Below, piece by piece: positions 1-39,000 of a stretch of 64,000 nt of DNA; the stretch's first letter is position 1, and the number at the start of each line of letters is the position of its first letter. A program made the translations under genes and the position numbers. Where the stretch lies: NCBI GenBank assembly GCA_947561585.1, contig CANNZV010000436.1:310001-374000 (forward strand), given 5' to 3'. The notes under the pieces are model-generated. The model was not told where the DNA came from and did not search any database. It was given only the letters and a program-made list of their open reading frames with translations. Origin of the DNA: Caprella mutica (lineage: Eukaryota > Arthropoda > Malacostraca > Amphipoda > Caprellidae).

Positions 1-55
1 CAAGAATGCATCCCTATCCAAGATTGCATTCCTATCCAAGAATGTATCCCTATCC
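1..55. repeat. 18-bp tandem repeat, 3 copies, cut by window edge
   Basis: Three copies of an 18-bp unit like CAAGAATGCATCCCTATC, ending at a fourth partial copy. It probably continues to the left of the window. Confidence 0.8.
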
Positions 56-613
56 ATTATAATATTGAAGTAGCATCCTTTCTCATACCTCGACAATAGG
101 CACGATTGTGAATTATGCAAGAAATGCATTTGGTATCATTTTCCAAAAGTCTGGTCGTCACGTAGTTCTGAAAGTCTTATCAATTCCTATAAAAACATAA
201 CTTAGAGACAGGGCATCAGATCTTCTCTTAAGTGCGCACCTCTAACCGCTTTTCTGCGTATGTGGTGGTATAAACCAATTGCGCCATACTCCTAATGATG
301 CGCAGTGTGATTTCTATGACGCATTGTCTGTGTACACGAAATGCACGTAGTTTTGCCAAACTGCAACAGTTTGGCTATAAATCTGTACGACGGGTGTGTT
401 TAACATACTGGTTGTTTTAGGTATGTTCTAGAGGTGTTTAGAGTGCCCCTTGTGTCCCCACTAATGCCAACTGTACGTCCTTGGGTGTGTGTTGATCAGA
501 CACTGAGAATGTTATAGACTTGCTTAAGGATGCCTTCAGTATTGCACTAAGTGAACGCTCTTGAACCATATCTTTACCTCAAAACTGCCAATTTTAATCA
601 TTGCTCTGCAATG
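56..613. other. Upstream DNA without a recognised feature
   Basis: No coding frame, RNA gene or repeat is seen here. It lies about 650 bp or more upstream of the kinase exon A start codon and may hold promoter sequence, but no core element stands out. Confidence 0.5.
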
Positions 614-789
614 TATTAACTACCGTTGTTTTGTTGTTCGATTGTATCAACTACCGTTGTTTTGTTGTTCGATTGTATCAACTACCGTTGTTTTGTTGTT
701 CGATTGTATCAACTACCGTTGTTTTGTTGTTCGATTGTATCAACTACCGTTGTTCTGTTGTATCAACTACCGTTGTTTTGTTGTTCGAG
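614..789. repeat. 31-bp tandem array, about 6 copies
   Basis: Unit begins TATCAACTACCGTTGTTTTG. Two of the last copies differ by an internal deletion. It sits 476 bp upstream of the kinase start codon, so it falls in promoter or 5' UTR. The short frames across it are repeat translations, not genes. Confidence 0.95.
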
Positions 790-1264
790 CTTTGTTTTGT
801 TTGTGCTGTTCATCTGTTGTTACATGTCATAAATGATTGCTTACTATTTTAGCCTCTTGGCTCAGCTGATCACCAATAGGCTCACGTTAATTGAATATAC
901 ATCTGGCAGATGATGTGAATCCTAATAATAGAATTAGGAATTTATGTACGACATCCCTTAGTACTTTATTTTCCCCTTTATTTTACCTGTGCATTTTATT
1001 TGCAGTGCATTAAGTTTGATTTTAGCTTGTGATTGCGCCGTGGAACCGTAGCACAGCTACTTACATTTCAACTTGTTTGCCCTTTACTTCACTACCTACT
1101 AAACTTCTGCCCAGTCAGAAAAGTGACAGTGGCAATTGATGTGATATCATTCTTTTAAACTAGTGAATAGCATTTAGTGATGTTTGATTAGTGTAATTTG
1201 TAGTAGTGTTGAACATAGTTGTAGTAGTTTATAGAAAATAGTGTTTGCGTGTTCTTGAATTGGT

Positions 1265-28384
<27,120 letters not shown>

Positions 28385-28539
28385 CAACTGCACTGTAGGG
28401 ATTATTGCCTACACCGTCACTAGGGCATATTGCCTACACCATCACTGTAGGGATTATTCATTTGCTACAATCTATTGTGATTCATTTTAGTGTATCAAAC
28501 AGGATCAGAGGTTTGCATATGATATCCACCTGCCTTCTT

Positions 28540-28545
28540 ATTAAA
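28540..28545 (+). promoter_or_regulatory. Possible poly(A) signal of the kinase gene
   Basis: ATTAAA, 156 bases after the stop codon and just before the 35-bp array. If used, the array would lie outside or at the very end of the transcript. AATAAA also occurs further on near 30236, so the true site is unknown. Confidence 0.25.
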
Positions 28546-28555
28546 CATTAACATG

Positions 28556-29285
28556 AACAGTACTGTCAGAGACTGTACGTCACAGTGCGTGTCTCTACTT
28601 TCAGAGACTGTACGTCACAGTGCGTGTCTCTGCTGTCAGAGACTGTACGTCACAGTGCGTGTCTCTACTTTCAGAGACTGTACGTCACAGTGCGTGTCTC
28701 TGCTGTCAGAGACTGTACGTCACAGTGCGTGTCTCTACTGTCAAGAGACTGTACGTTACAGTGCGTGTCTCTACTGTCAGAGACTGTACGTCACAGTGCG
28801 TGTCTCTACTGTCAGAGACTGTACGTCAAAATGCGTGTCTCTACTGTCAGAGACTGTACGTCACAGTGCGTGTGTCTCTACTGTCAGAGACTGTACGTCA
28901 CAGTGCGTGTGTCTCTACTTTCAGAGATTGTACGTCACAGTGCGTGTCTCTGCTGTCAGAGATTGTACGTCACAGTGCGTGTCTACTGTCAGAGACTGCG
29001 TCACAGTGCGTGTCTACTGTCAGAGACTGTACGTCACAGTGCGTGTCTCTACTGTCAGAGACTGTACGTCAAAATGCGTGTCTCTACTGTCAGAGACTGT
29101 ACGTCAAAATGCGTGTCTCTACTGTCAGAGACTACGTCACAGTGCGTGTCTACTGTCAAGAGACTGTACGTCACAGTGCGTGTCTCTACTGTCAGAGACT
29201 ACGTCACAGTGCGTGTCTACTGTCAAGAGACTGTACGTCACAGTGCGTGTCTCTACTGTCAGAGACTGTACGTCACAGTGAGTGA
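28556..29285. repeat. 35-bp tandem array downstream of the kinase stop, about 21 copies
   Basis: Unit contains AGAGACTGTACGTCACAGTG and CGTGTCTCTACTGTC. Copies differ by small insertions and deletions (33-37 bp; some lack TGT or TCT). It is either 3' UTR or just past the gene. Confidence 0.96.
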
Positions 29286-31570
29286 CTTCTTTCTGTTGTT
29301 CACATTTGTGTTTACTTTTCCCCGCCCTTCTTGTTCAGTATTTACTGCATTGCAGTAGTATTTATTATTATGCGTTTTTTCTATTAGAAGCAAAGTGCAA
29401 TAAGAATGAAGTTACATGATTTACCTACTGGTGTGTTAACAAGTGTTACTGGTGTGTTATCTCAGCAAATTCTTAAAAGATCACTTTTGAATAGTTTCTT
29501 TGACTGTACTTAGTGTTTACTTTCTTTTCTGTTGTTATTTGATTGGTGCAGCTTCCAGTTACTGATGTAGAACTCCGTTAATTCCAACAAAGGAGGCAAC
29601 GGTGCCTATTTTCTCGTCTGGTGTTCAAAATGTCTCTGTATTAATTGGTTAAGAAGTATTTCTCTTTTCATTATTAGACTTTATTATTCTTATTTAATTT
29701 GTTGTTATTTGACTAATGTGGTTTGTAATGGTAACTGTGTCTGACGCTCAAAAGTGTAAATAAGATGTTTATTTTGTGTAGAGTCCATCACATGAAGAAG
29801 CAGCAACTCGAAACTCTTTAATTTGCTAAATAGCACTTTTTATTCTACTTGATGTGGTTAGTTTAACTGTAGGTATTATTGTTTCAAAGCATTACATCAT
29901 TCACCTCATTGTATAATACGACTGTACATTCTAAAGCCTATTTAAATAGCATGTAAATAGTGTGTGTGTACTATTTGTAAATAGCTAAATTACTCAATAA
30001 CTTGCTTTAAGTAGATCTAAATCATCTTTGTTCAGGTTTACTTTTTATTCTCATTTCTTTTTAATACTTCTCTTTCAGCTTGAATATTTGAGGTAGGTAT
30101 TTTTTAAAAGAAATATAAATATATTTGAACTAGAGTTCTGTTCTCGCATTATCTAATTGCTTCGTTCAGGTGGAATATTTAGATCAAAATTTCCGGTCAT
30201 TAAAACTTGTTTTAACTTTTCTCTATGAGAATAAAATTCATAAAATATATTAGATTTATGATTCTCAATCGGTGATGTATAAATGTATATAAAATTTTAT
30301 CATTTTATTTAAATGTGTCATAAAAATACAGTCTTGGAACCATGTAAAGTTTGTTTGATTTCCTCAATTGGTAGAACTATTAGGATGTCTACTGTCGAGT
30401 ATTATTGAACTAATTATTACAGTAAATGTTCCTAAGTCACAAGAGTAGTTACAACTGCAAAACTAAATTATTTAGCTACTCTCTAACATAATTTATTTTC
30501 TCTACAGCGCAAATTATTAACCATTAGTTTCTTCGCTTTCTGAGATCTGGTGAATTATAGGGACAGAAAATGCATTGGTTTTCTTCATAGGTTTCGAATT
30601 ATTTTTAAAATGCACGTTTTATATCATAGCCACAATAACTGTGCCATCAGTTCCTTACTACTAGTCTACTACGATAAAAAAATGAACTCAACGTATTAAA
30701 ATATATTTATTTTACACATGTTCTAAGTATATTCACAAAATAACAAAGTTACAAAACACAAAATAAATGGAGACAAAATCACAGGCATGTGTTTAATGAA
30801 ATAAATTCTATCAATAATATTGCATTTCACTTACAACTATTTCCTAACTGCCATTTTGTCGCAATGAAGTACTATAGAACTTAAATACATTTGGAGATTT
30901 GAGCTCGTTAGTTAAATCTAAAAATTAATATACAACTCATAGGTCCATTTATGGTACACTTATCAATTATTTAAATTCGTTGTGTTATAATTCTTAGTGT
31001 CCCGTCATTGTAAGTATTAATGGTTATTATAAGTGTACAATCAATGAATGCATTAAAAGATACTCTCTTTATAGTCAACACTGCTAAGATATTTGTACTA
31101 AATTAAAGTAGAGAAAAAACTTGAAATTAATTATTGAGTCATTAAAAGATAATCAACCAAAGAAAAATTGACAATATTTTATTGCTACAAAATTTAGAAG
31201 AAATAAGATCAATATTTTAGTTGATTTGATTAATAATTTTCTTAGACTTTATTAATGAGAAACTTACAAGTTAGGAAATAATAAAAAGATAATCAACAAA
31301 ACAGAATAAAGGAGTAAAAGTGGATATCACGAGACGAAGAAATAATTCCACTTTTAAATAGCAGTCAAAAATGATATACAGTTTAATGTTGATAGTGTGA
31401 GTGGAAATGGTTACTAAATATACAAACTGTGAACATTATTATTCACTAAAGAGTATTTAACAGACAAACTGTAAAGAGACACAATGTTGAGGTGCGAGAA
31501 CACGCCAGTCAATGTCAGAATGAGTAATGGACTTTTAGTGATGTAATAAGACTACAAATCTTCTCATCGC
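29286..31570. other. Intergenic AT-rich DNA between convergent genes
   Basis: About 2.3 kb with no supported exon, RNA gene or array. It must contain the 3' ends of both genes or the spacer between them; several AATAAA/TTTATT motifs occur on each strand. Confidence 0.5.
31248..31253 (-). promoter_or_regulatory. Possible poly(A) signal of the RalGDS-like gene
   Basis: AATAAA on the minus strand, about 1.2 kb after the stop and past the 21-bp array, which itself has no such signal. Use of this site would put the whole array in the 3' UTR. AT-rich flanks hold other AATAAA copies, so this is only a candidate. Confidence 0.25.
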
Positions 31571-31574
31571 CTTC

Positions 31575-32398
31575 TCAAAGTACTCACTTCAAGTTACAAA
31601 GTACTCACTTCAAGTTACAAAGTACTCACTGCAAGTTACAAAGTACTCACTGCAAGTTACAAAGTACTCACTGCAAGTTACAAAGTACTCACTGCAAGTT
31701 ACAAAGTACTCACTGCAAGTTACAAAGTACGCACTGCAAGTTACAAAGTACGCACTGCAAGTTACAAAGTACTCACTGCAAGTTACAAAGTACTCACTGC
31801 AAGTTACAAAGTACGCACTGCAAGTTACAAAGTACGCACTGCAAGTTACAAAGTACTCACTGCAAGTTACAAAGTACTCACTGCAAGTTACAAAGTACTC
31901 ACTGCAAGTTACAAAGTACTCACTTCAAGTTACAAAGTACTCACTGCAAGTTACAAAGTACTCACTGCAAGTTACAAAGTACTCACTGCAAGTTACAAAG
32001 TACTCACTGCAAGTTACAAAGTACTCACTGCAAGTTACAAAGTACTCACTGCAAGTTACAAAGTACTCACTGCAAGTTACAAAGTACTCACTGCAAGTTA
32101 CAAAGTACGCACTGCAAGTTACAAAGTACGCACTGCAAGTTACAAAGTACTCACTGCAAGTTACAAAGTACTCACTGCAAGTTACAAAGTACTCACTGCA
32201 AGTTACAAAGTACTCACTGCAAGTTACAAAGTACTCACTGCAAGTTACAAAGTACTCACTGCAAGTTACAAAGTACTCACTGCAAGTTACAAAGTACTCA
32301 CTTCAAGTTACAAAGTACTCACTTCAAGTTACAAAGTACTCACTTCAAGTTACAAAGTACTCACTGCAAGTTACAAAGTACACACTGCATCACCACAA
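31575..32398. repeat. 21-bp tandem array after the RalGDS-like stop, about 39 copies
   Basis: Unit contains AAGTTACAAAGTACTCACTG; variants have TACGCACTG or CACTTC in clusters. It begins about 20 bp beyond the stop codon, so it is very likely in the 3' UTR. Confidence 0.97.
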
Positions 32399-32417
32399 AG
32401 TACTCAAGTACCTACCC

Positions 32418-33032
32418 TCATACCGGTAGTTTTTTCCTTGCTTTAGTATCAGCGTGTCTCCTAAGCAGTGTGTTCTCATCCCCGTGTCTCCGTCTCCTTA
32501 GGATGAAGTTCAGTTGATGCACGGTGCTGATGGCGTAGTAGACATTGGCAGAGGGCTGCATTATCATCTCTCCGTGCGGCAGCAGCTGCGCCAGTGTGTA
32601 GTCATCCACAGGGTGGTCAATGCCGTGCTTCTCCATGGCTGCCTTCACCACAGCTGCCGTCCTGTCGCTGTTGTTCACCATGACGCTCTTGTACAGAACA
32701 CCGCCACACGCGTCACTCGACTCCAGCGACACTTTTATCACGTAAAAATCGGGGGTGATGTAGGGATTATTGCTGGGGGTGAGGGATGCAGCTGTGGAGG
32801 AACCCCCACTGGAGGCACTCTTAGCAGAGCTGGGGGTTTGGGACACGGACATTTGACTGCCGGAGTTGTTACTGTGTTGGGAAGTCATGGAGGTGTTGGA
32901 TAGGGAGTTGCTGTGGAGGTGGATGGGGTAGACAGGCTCCTCGGTGGAGGGGGAGGTGGTTGTTATGGAGGTGGTGGAGTGGAGAGAGGCGTCCAGAGAG
33001 GGTTGAGAGGAGGTGGTTGAGCCAGTGGACAT
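32418..33032 (-). CDS. RALGDS: RalGDS-like last exon (linker and Ras-association domain)
   Basis: 615 nt after acceptor TTTGTAG, phase 0, ending TGA at 32418. A Ser/Thr-rich linker is followed by the RA ubiquitin-like fold: [31 protein letters not shown], the [12 protein letters not shown] segment and [18 protein letters not shown]. This matches the RalGDS RA domain in order and length. A 21-bp array starts about 20 bp after the stop on the gene's own strand. Confidence 0.95.
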   Translation of the reverse strand: MSTGSTTSSQPSLDASLHSTTSITTTSPSTEEPVYPIHLHSNSLSNTSMTSQHSNNSGSQMSVSQTPSSAKSASSGGSSTAASLTPSNNPYITPDFYVIKVSLESSDACGGVLYKSVMVNNSDRTAAVVKAAMEKHGIDHPVDDYTLAQLLPHGEMIMQPSANVYYAISTVHQLNFILRRRRHGDENTLLRRHADTKARKKLPV

Positions 33033-36000
33033 CTACAAACAGGAACAATGAATAATTATTACTATGTATTCTAAAAGGGAAAGTATTCGAAGCATTTAGA
33101 CTTACTAATCAAACCTCCAAGAGATTCATTCTCTAATATTGTGTATTTTTCAATTGAGCAAAGGGCGGGACTTACCTTTCTATTGAGCAAAGGGGCGGGG
33201 CTTTCCTGTGTGTGTGCAGTGGCTATGGAATCGGAGTCAAGGAAAGAGGAGCCACTGGATGTGCTGGCCACACTGTCGTTCTTACGGTGACCCAAACTGT
33301 TTGGAAAGAATCAAAAGTTGGAATTAAAACATTTCCGTACCTTAATCGAAATCGCAACAGAATAGTAATTATTTTTTGCTTAGCAAACTCAAAATATGAA
33401 TAATTGACAATGGTTACATATTTAAGGTGTGTAAGTCTTACAGTTGTATTTTTACAGACCTAAGAGACCTACACACAGTGACACTAATAGGTACCATTGT
33501 TGGAATTTTCGCTATTTTTTTGTACAATCATCTGTTATATTATCAATAAGTTGTGATAAAGTGGTACAACTAAGTGAATGTCTGTCTGCCTTACTCAGCC
33601 TGCCAGAAGCTGGTAAAGTGTTCGCATAATTTGAGGAAAGGGAAAACTAAAACCGGAGAGAAGGATATTCCTAAAGAAATTATACTCCCTGGTATTAAGA
33701 CTATGCAGACTACATCAAAATTAAATTTAAGATGGAATAACTTTTTGCCAGAGTCGAACTATGTGACACCTTTAAGGTTACAAATTAAAAGGTTACTATC
33801 ACAAAGAATATAGTTTTAAAAATATTGTTCCTTGCAGATAAGTTTTTTTTTTAGGTTAATGTTTTTAAGGTTACTAACTCATTGATTGATCAACCACTCT
33901 GTCAGTTCTTTGAACAGTCATGAAGTGTCCAATACAACAAATTATCGGATACAAGAAAGTATATTACAGTCATCTATTTTGAGAGTTTCAAATTTCTTAT
34001 TATTTTAAATGTAATTTAATTCAGCTTATAAGTGTATGTAAAAAGTAAAAGTCAACAGGGGGTGGAGCACCATCGGTTTAGTGCTCCGCCCCCTGTTGGC
34101 TCCAGTTCCTCCTTGCCGATCAATAAAAGAAGAGTAATCCTTGAAAACAACCTTACCCGTGAAAACATTATTCTTATGTGAAAACATTAGCTGAATGATT
34201 GTATCGTTAGAAACTTATGCGGTAGATAGAGACGGTATCTCAAAAAACTGATGCGGTAGATTTAAATTTTAGGCGTGAGAAATATAATCTTATTATAACC
34301 TTATTATTATTTTGTCAGAAGTGTTAAAATAATCGCAAACAATCATTTCTAGAGTTTCTTTCAGTTCCTCTCAGACATAAAATTGTTTAAAAAAATCAAT
34401 AGTCTATATATTCTCTCACTGATTGAGTCTCTTCTTGTTGTTTTTGTTGGCAAGGGCAGCAGAGCTGTTGAGTGGCTCGTATGGCTCAATGGCGCAACTG
34501 AGTCTCCAGGACTCCTCGTCATCTAGCACCAACATTGACTCCCAGAAAGACTCAAAGGCAGAGACATGCTCTATTTGGTATGCACCTGCAGCACCCTGTA
34601 GAAGACGAATCTGAAAAAAAACAATTTGAAATATAAGAAAGATATTACAAACGACACAATTAAATGTTGAAGTGTTACAAGGAAAGAGTCCATTACAATT
34701 TAAACTGTAAAATGAGCTTAAAAGTTTACCTGTGACATTACTTCAAACTCTTACTCTTACCTGTGCCAGTACTTCAAACTCTTACTCTTACCTGTGCCAG
34801 TACTTCAAACTCTTACTCTTACCTGAGCCAGTACTACAAACTCTTACTCTTACCTGTGCCAGTACTTCAAACTCTTACTCTTACCTGTGCCAGTACTTCA
34901 AACTCTTACTCTTACCTGTGCCAGTACTACAAACTCTTACTCTTACCTGTGCCAGTACTACAAACTCTTACTCTTACCTGTGCCAGTACTTCAAACTCTT
35001 ACTCTTACCTGTGCCAGTACTTCAAACTCTTACTCTTACCTGTGCCAGTACTTCAAACTCTTACTCTTACCTGTGCCAGTACTACAAACTCTTACTCTTA
35101 CCTGTGCCAGTACTACAAACTCTTACTCTTACCTGTGCCAGTACTTCAAACTCTTACTCTTACCTGTGCCAGTACTTCAAACTCTTACTCTTACCTGTGC
35201 CAGTACTACAAACTCTTACTCTTACCTGTGCCAGTACTACAAACTCTTACTCTTACCTGTGCCAGTACTTCAAACTCTTACTCTTACCTGTGCCAGTACT
35301 TCAAACTCTTACTCTTACCTGTGCCAGTACTACAAACTCTTACTCTTACCTGTGCCAGTACTTCAAACTCTTTCCTCTTCTTATCGAAGTTAATGAGGCC
35401 CTCGTGTACAGTGTCTGGAATAGCTGTGTCTATCATCATCAGGTCAGTTAGGAATGTTCCGAGGTAAGGAATGGTGCCGTGATTCACAGCCTGGAATGGG
35501 CAGAAGGAATTAGGAGGAACGTTTAAACCCTTGACAAAGAACTCCCTACATGGTACAAAGGACTGAGTCTACATGGTACAAAGGACTGAGTCTACATGGT
35601 ACAAAGGACTGAGTCTACACGGTACAAAGGACTGAGTCTACACGGTACAAAGGACTGAGTCTACACGGTACAAAGGACTGAGTCTACACGGTACAAAGGA
35701 CTGAGTCTACACGGTACAAAGAAATCCCTACACGGTACAAAGAAATCCCTACACGGTACAAAGAAATCCCTACACGGTACAAAGAAATCCCTACACGGTA
35801 CAAAGAAATCCCTATACGATACAAAAGACTCCCTACAGGGTACAAAGGACTCCCTATACGATACAAAGGACTCCCTATACGATACAAAGGACTCCCTATA
35901 CGATACAAAGGACTCCCTACAGGGTACAAAGGACTCCCTACAGGGTACAAAGGACTCCCTACAGGGTACAAAGGACTCCCTACAGGGTACAAAGGACTCC

Positions 36001-39000
36001 CTACAGGGTACAAAGGACTCCCTACACGGTACAAAGGACTCCCTACACGGTACAAAGGACTCCCTACACGGTACAAAGGACTCCCTACACGGTACAAAGG
36101 ACTCCCTACACGGTACAAAGGACTCCCTACACGGTACAAAGGACTCCCTACACGGTACAAAGGACTCCCTACACGGTACAAAGGACTCCCTACACGGTAC
36201 AAAGGACTCCCTACACGGTACAAAGGACTCCCTACACGGTACAAAGGACTCCCTACACGGTACAAAGGACTCCCTACACGGTACAAAGGACTCCCTACAC
36301 GGTACAAAGGACTCCCTACACGGTACAAAGGACTCCCTACAGGGTACAAAGGACTCCCTACAGGGTACAAAGGACTCCCTACAGGGTACAAAGGACTCCC
36401 TACAGGGTACAAAGGACTCCCTACACGGATCAAAGGACTCCCTACACGGATCAAAGGACTCCCTACACGGATCAAAGGACTCCCTACACGGATCAAAGGA
36501 CTCCCTACACGGTACAAAGGACTCCCTACACAGTACAAAGGACTCCCTACACGGTACAAAGGACTCCCTACACGGTACAAAGGACTCCCTACACGGTACA
36601 AAGGACTCCCTACACGGTACAAAGGACTCCCTACACGGTACAAAGGACTCCCTACAGGGTACAAAGGACTCCCTACAGGGTACAAAGGACTCCCTACAGG
36701 GTACAAAGGACTCCCTACAGGGTACAAAGGACTCCCTACACGGATCAAAGGACTCCCTACACGGATCAAAGGACTCCCTACACGGATCAAAGGACTCCCT
36801 ACACGGATCAAAGGACTCCCTACACGGATCAAAGGACTCCCTACACGGATCAAAGGACTCCCTACACGGATCAAAGGACTCCCTACACGGATCAAAGGAC
36901 TCCCTACACGGATCAAAGGACTCCCTACACGGATCAAAGGACTCCCTACACGGATCAAAGGACTCCCTACACGGATCAAAGGACTCCCTACACGGATCAA
37001 AGGACTCCCTACACGGATCAAAGGACTCCCTACACGGATCAAAGGACTCCCTACACGGATCAAAGGACTCCCTACACGGATCAAAGGACTCCCTACACGG
37101 ATCAAAGGACTCCCTACACGGATCAAAGGACTCCCTACACGGATCAAAGGACTCCCTACACGGATCAAAGGACTCCCTACACGGATCAAAGGACTCCCTA
37201 CACGGATCAAAGGACTCCCTACACGGATCAAAGGACTCCCTACACGGATCAAAGGACTCCCTACACGGTACAAAGGACTCCCTACACGGATCAAAGGACT
37301 CCCTACACGGATCAAAGGACTCCCTACACGGTACAAAGGACTCCCTACACGGTACAAAGGACTCCCTACACGGTACAAAGGACTCCCTACACGGTACAAA
37401 GGACTCCCTACACGGTACAAAGGACTCCCTACACGGTACAAAGGACTCCCTACACGGTACAAAGGACTCCCTACACGGTACAAAGGACTCCCTACACGGT
37501 ACAAAGGACTCCCTACACGGTACAAAGGACTCCCTACACGGTACAAAGGACTCCCTACACGGTACAAAGGACTCCCTACACGGTACAAAGGACTCCCTAC
37601 ACGGTACAAAGGACTCCCTACACGGTACAAAGGACTCCCTACACGGTACAAAGGACTCCCTACACGGTACAAAGGACTCCCTACACGGTACAAAGGACTC
37701 CCTACACGGTACAAAGGACTCCCTACACGGTACAAAGGACTCCCTACACGGTACAAAGGACTCCCTACACGGTACAAAGGACTCCCTACACGGTACAAAG
37801 GACTCCCTACACGGTACAAAGGACTCCCTACACGGTACAAAGGACTCCCTACACGGTACAAAGGACTCCCTACACGGTACAAAGGACTCCCTACACGGTA
37901 CAAAGGACTCCCTACACGGTACAAAGGACTCCCTACACGGTACAAAGGACTCCCTACACGGTACAAAGGACTCCCTACACGGTACAAAGGACTCCCTACA
38001 CGGTACAAAGGACTCCCTACACGGTACAAAGGACTCCCTACACGGTACAAAGGACTCCCTACACGGTACAAAGGACTCCCTACACGGTACAAAGGACTCC
38101 CTACACGGTACAAAGGACTCCCTACACGGTACAAAGGACTCCCTACACGGTACAAAGGACTCCCTACACGGATCAAAGGACTCCCTACACGGATCAAAGG
38201 ACTCCCTACACGGATCAAAGGACTCCCTACACGGATCAAAGGACTCCCTACACGGATCAAAGGACTCCCTACACGGATCAAAGGACTCCCTACACGGATC
38301 AAAGGACTCCCTACACGGATCAAAGGACTCCCTACACGGATCAAAGGACTCCCTACACGGATCAAAGGACTCCCTACACGGATCAAAGGACTCCCTACAC
38401 GGTACAAAGGACTCCCTACACGGTACAAAGGACTCCCTACACGGTACAAAGGACTCCCTACACGGTACAAAGGACTCCCTACACGGTACAAAGGACTCCC
38501 TACACGGTACAAAGGACTCCCTACACGGTACAAAGGACTCCCTACACGGTACAAAGGACTCCCTACACGGTACAAAGGACTCCCTACACGGTACAAAGGA
38601 CTCCCTACACGGTACAAAGGACTCCCTACACGGTACAAAGGACTCCCTACACGGTACAAAGGACTCCCTACACGGTACAAAGGACTCCCTACACGGTACA
38701 AAGGACTCCCTACACGGTACAAAGGACTCCCTACACGGTACAAAGGACTCCCTACACGGTACAAAGGACTCCCTACACGGTACAAAGGACTCCCTACACG
38801 GTACAAAGGACTCCCTACACGGTACAAAGGACTCCCTACACGGTACAAAGGACTCCCTACACGGTACAAAGGACTCCCTACACGGTACAAAGGACTCCCT
38901 ACACGGTACAAAGGACTCCCTACACGGTACAAAGGACTCCCTACACGGTACAAAGGACTCCCTACACGGTACAAAGGACTCCCTACACGGTACAAAGGAC

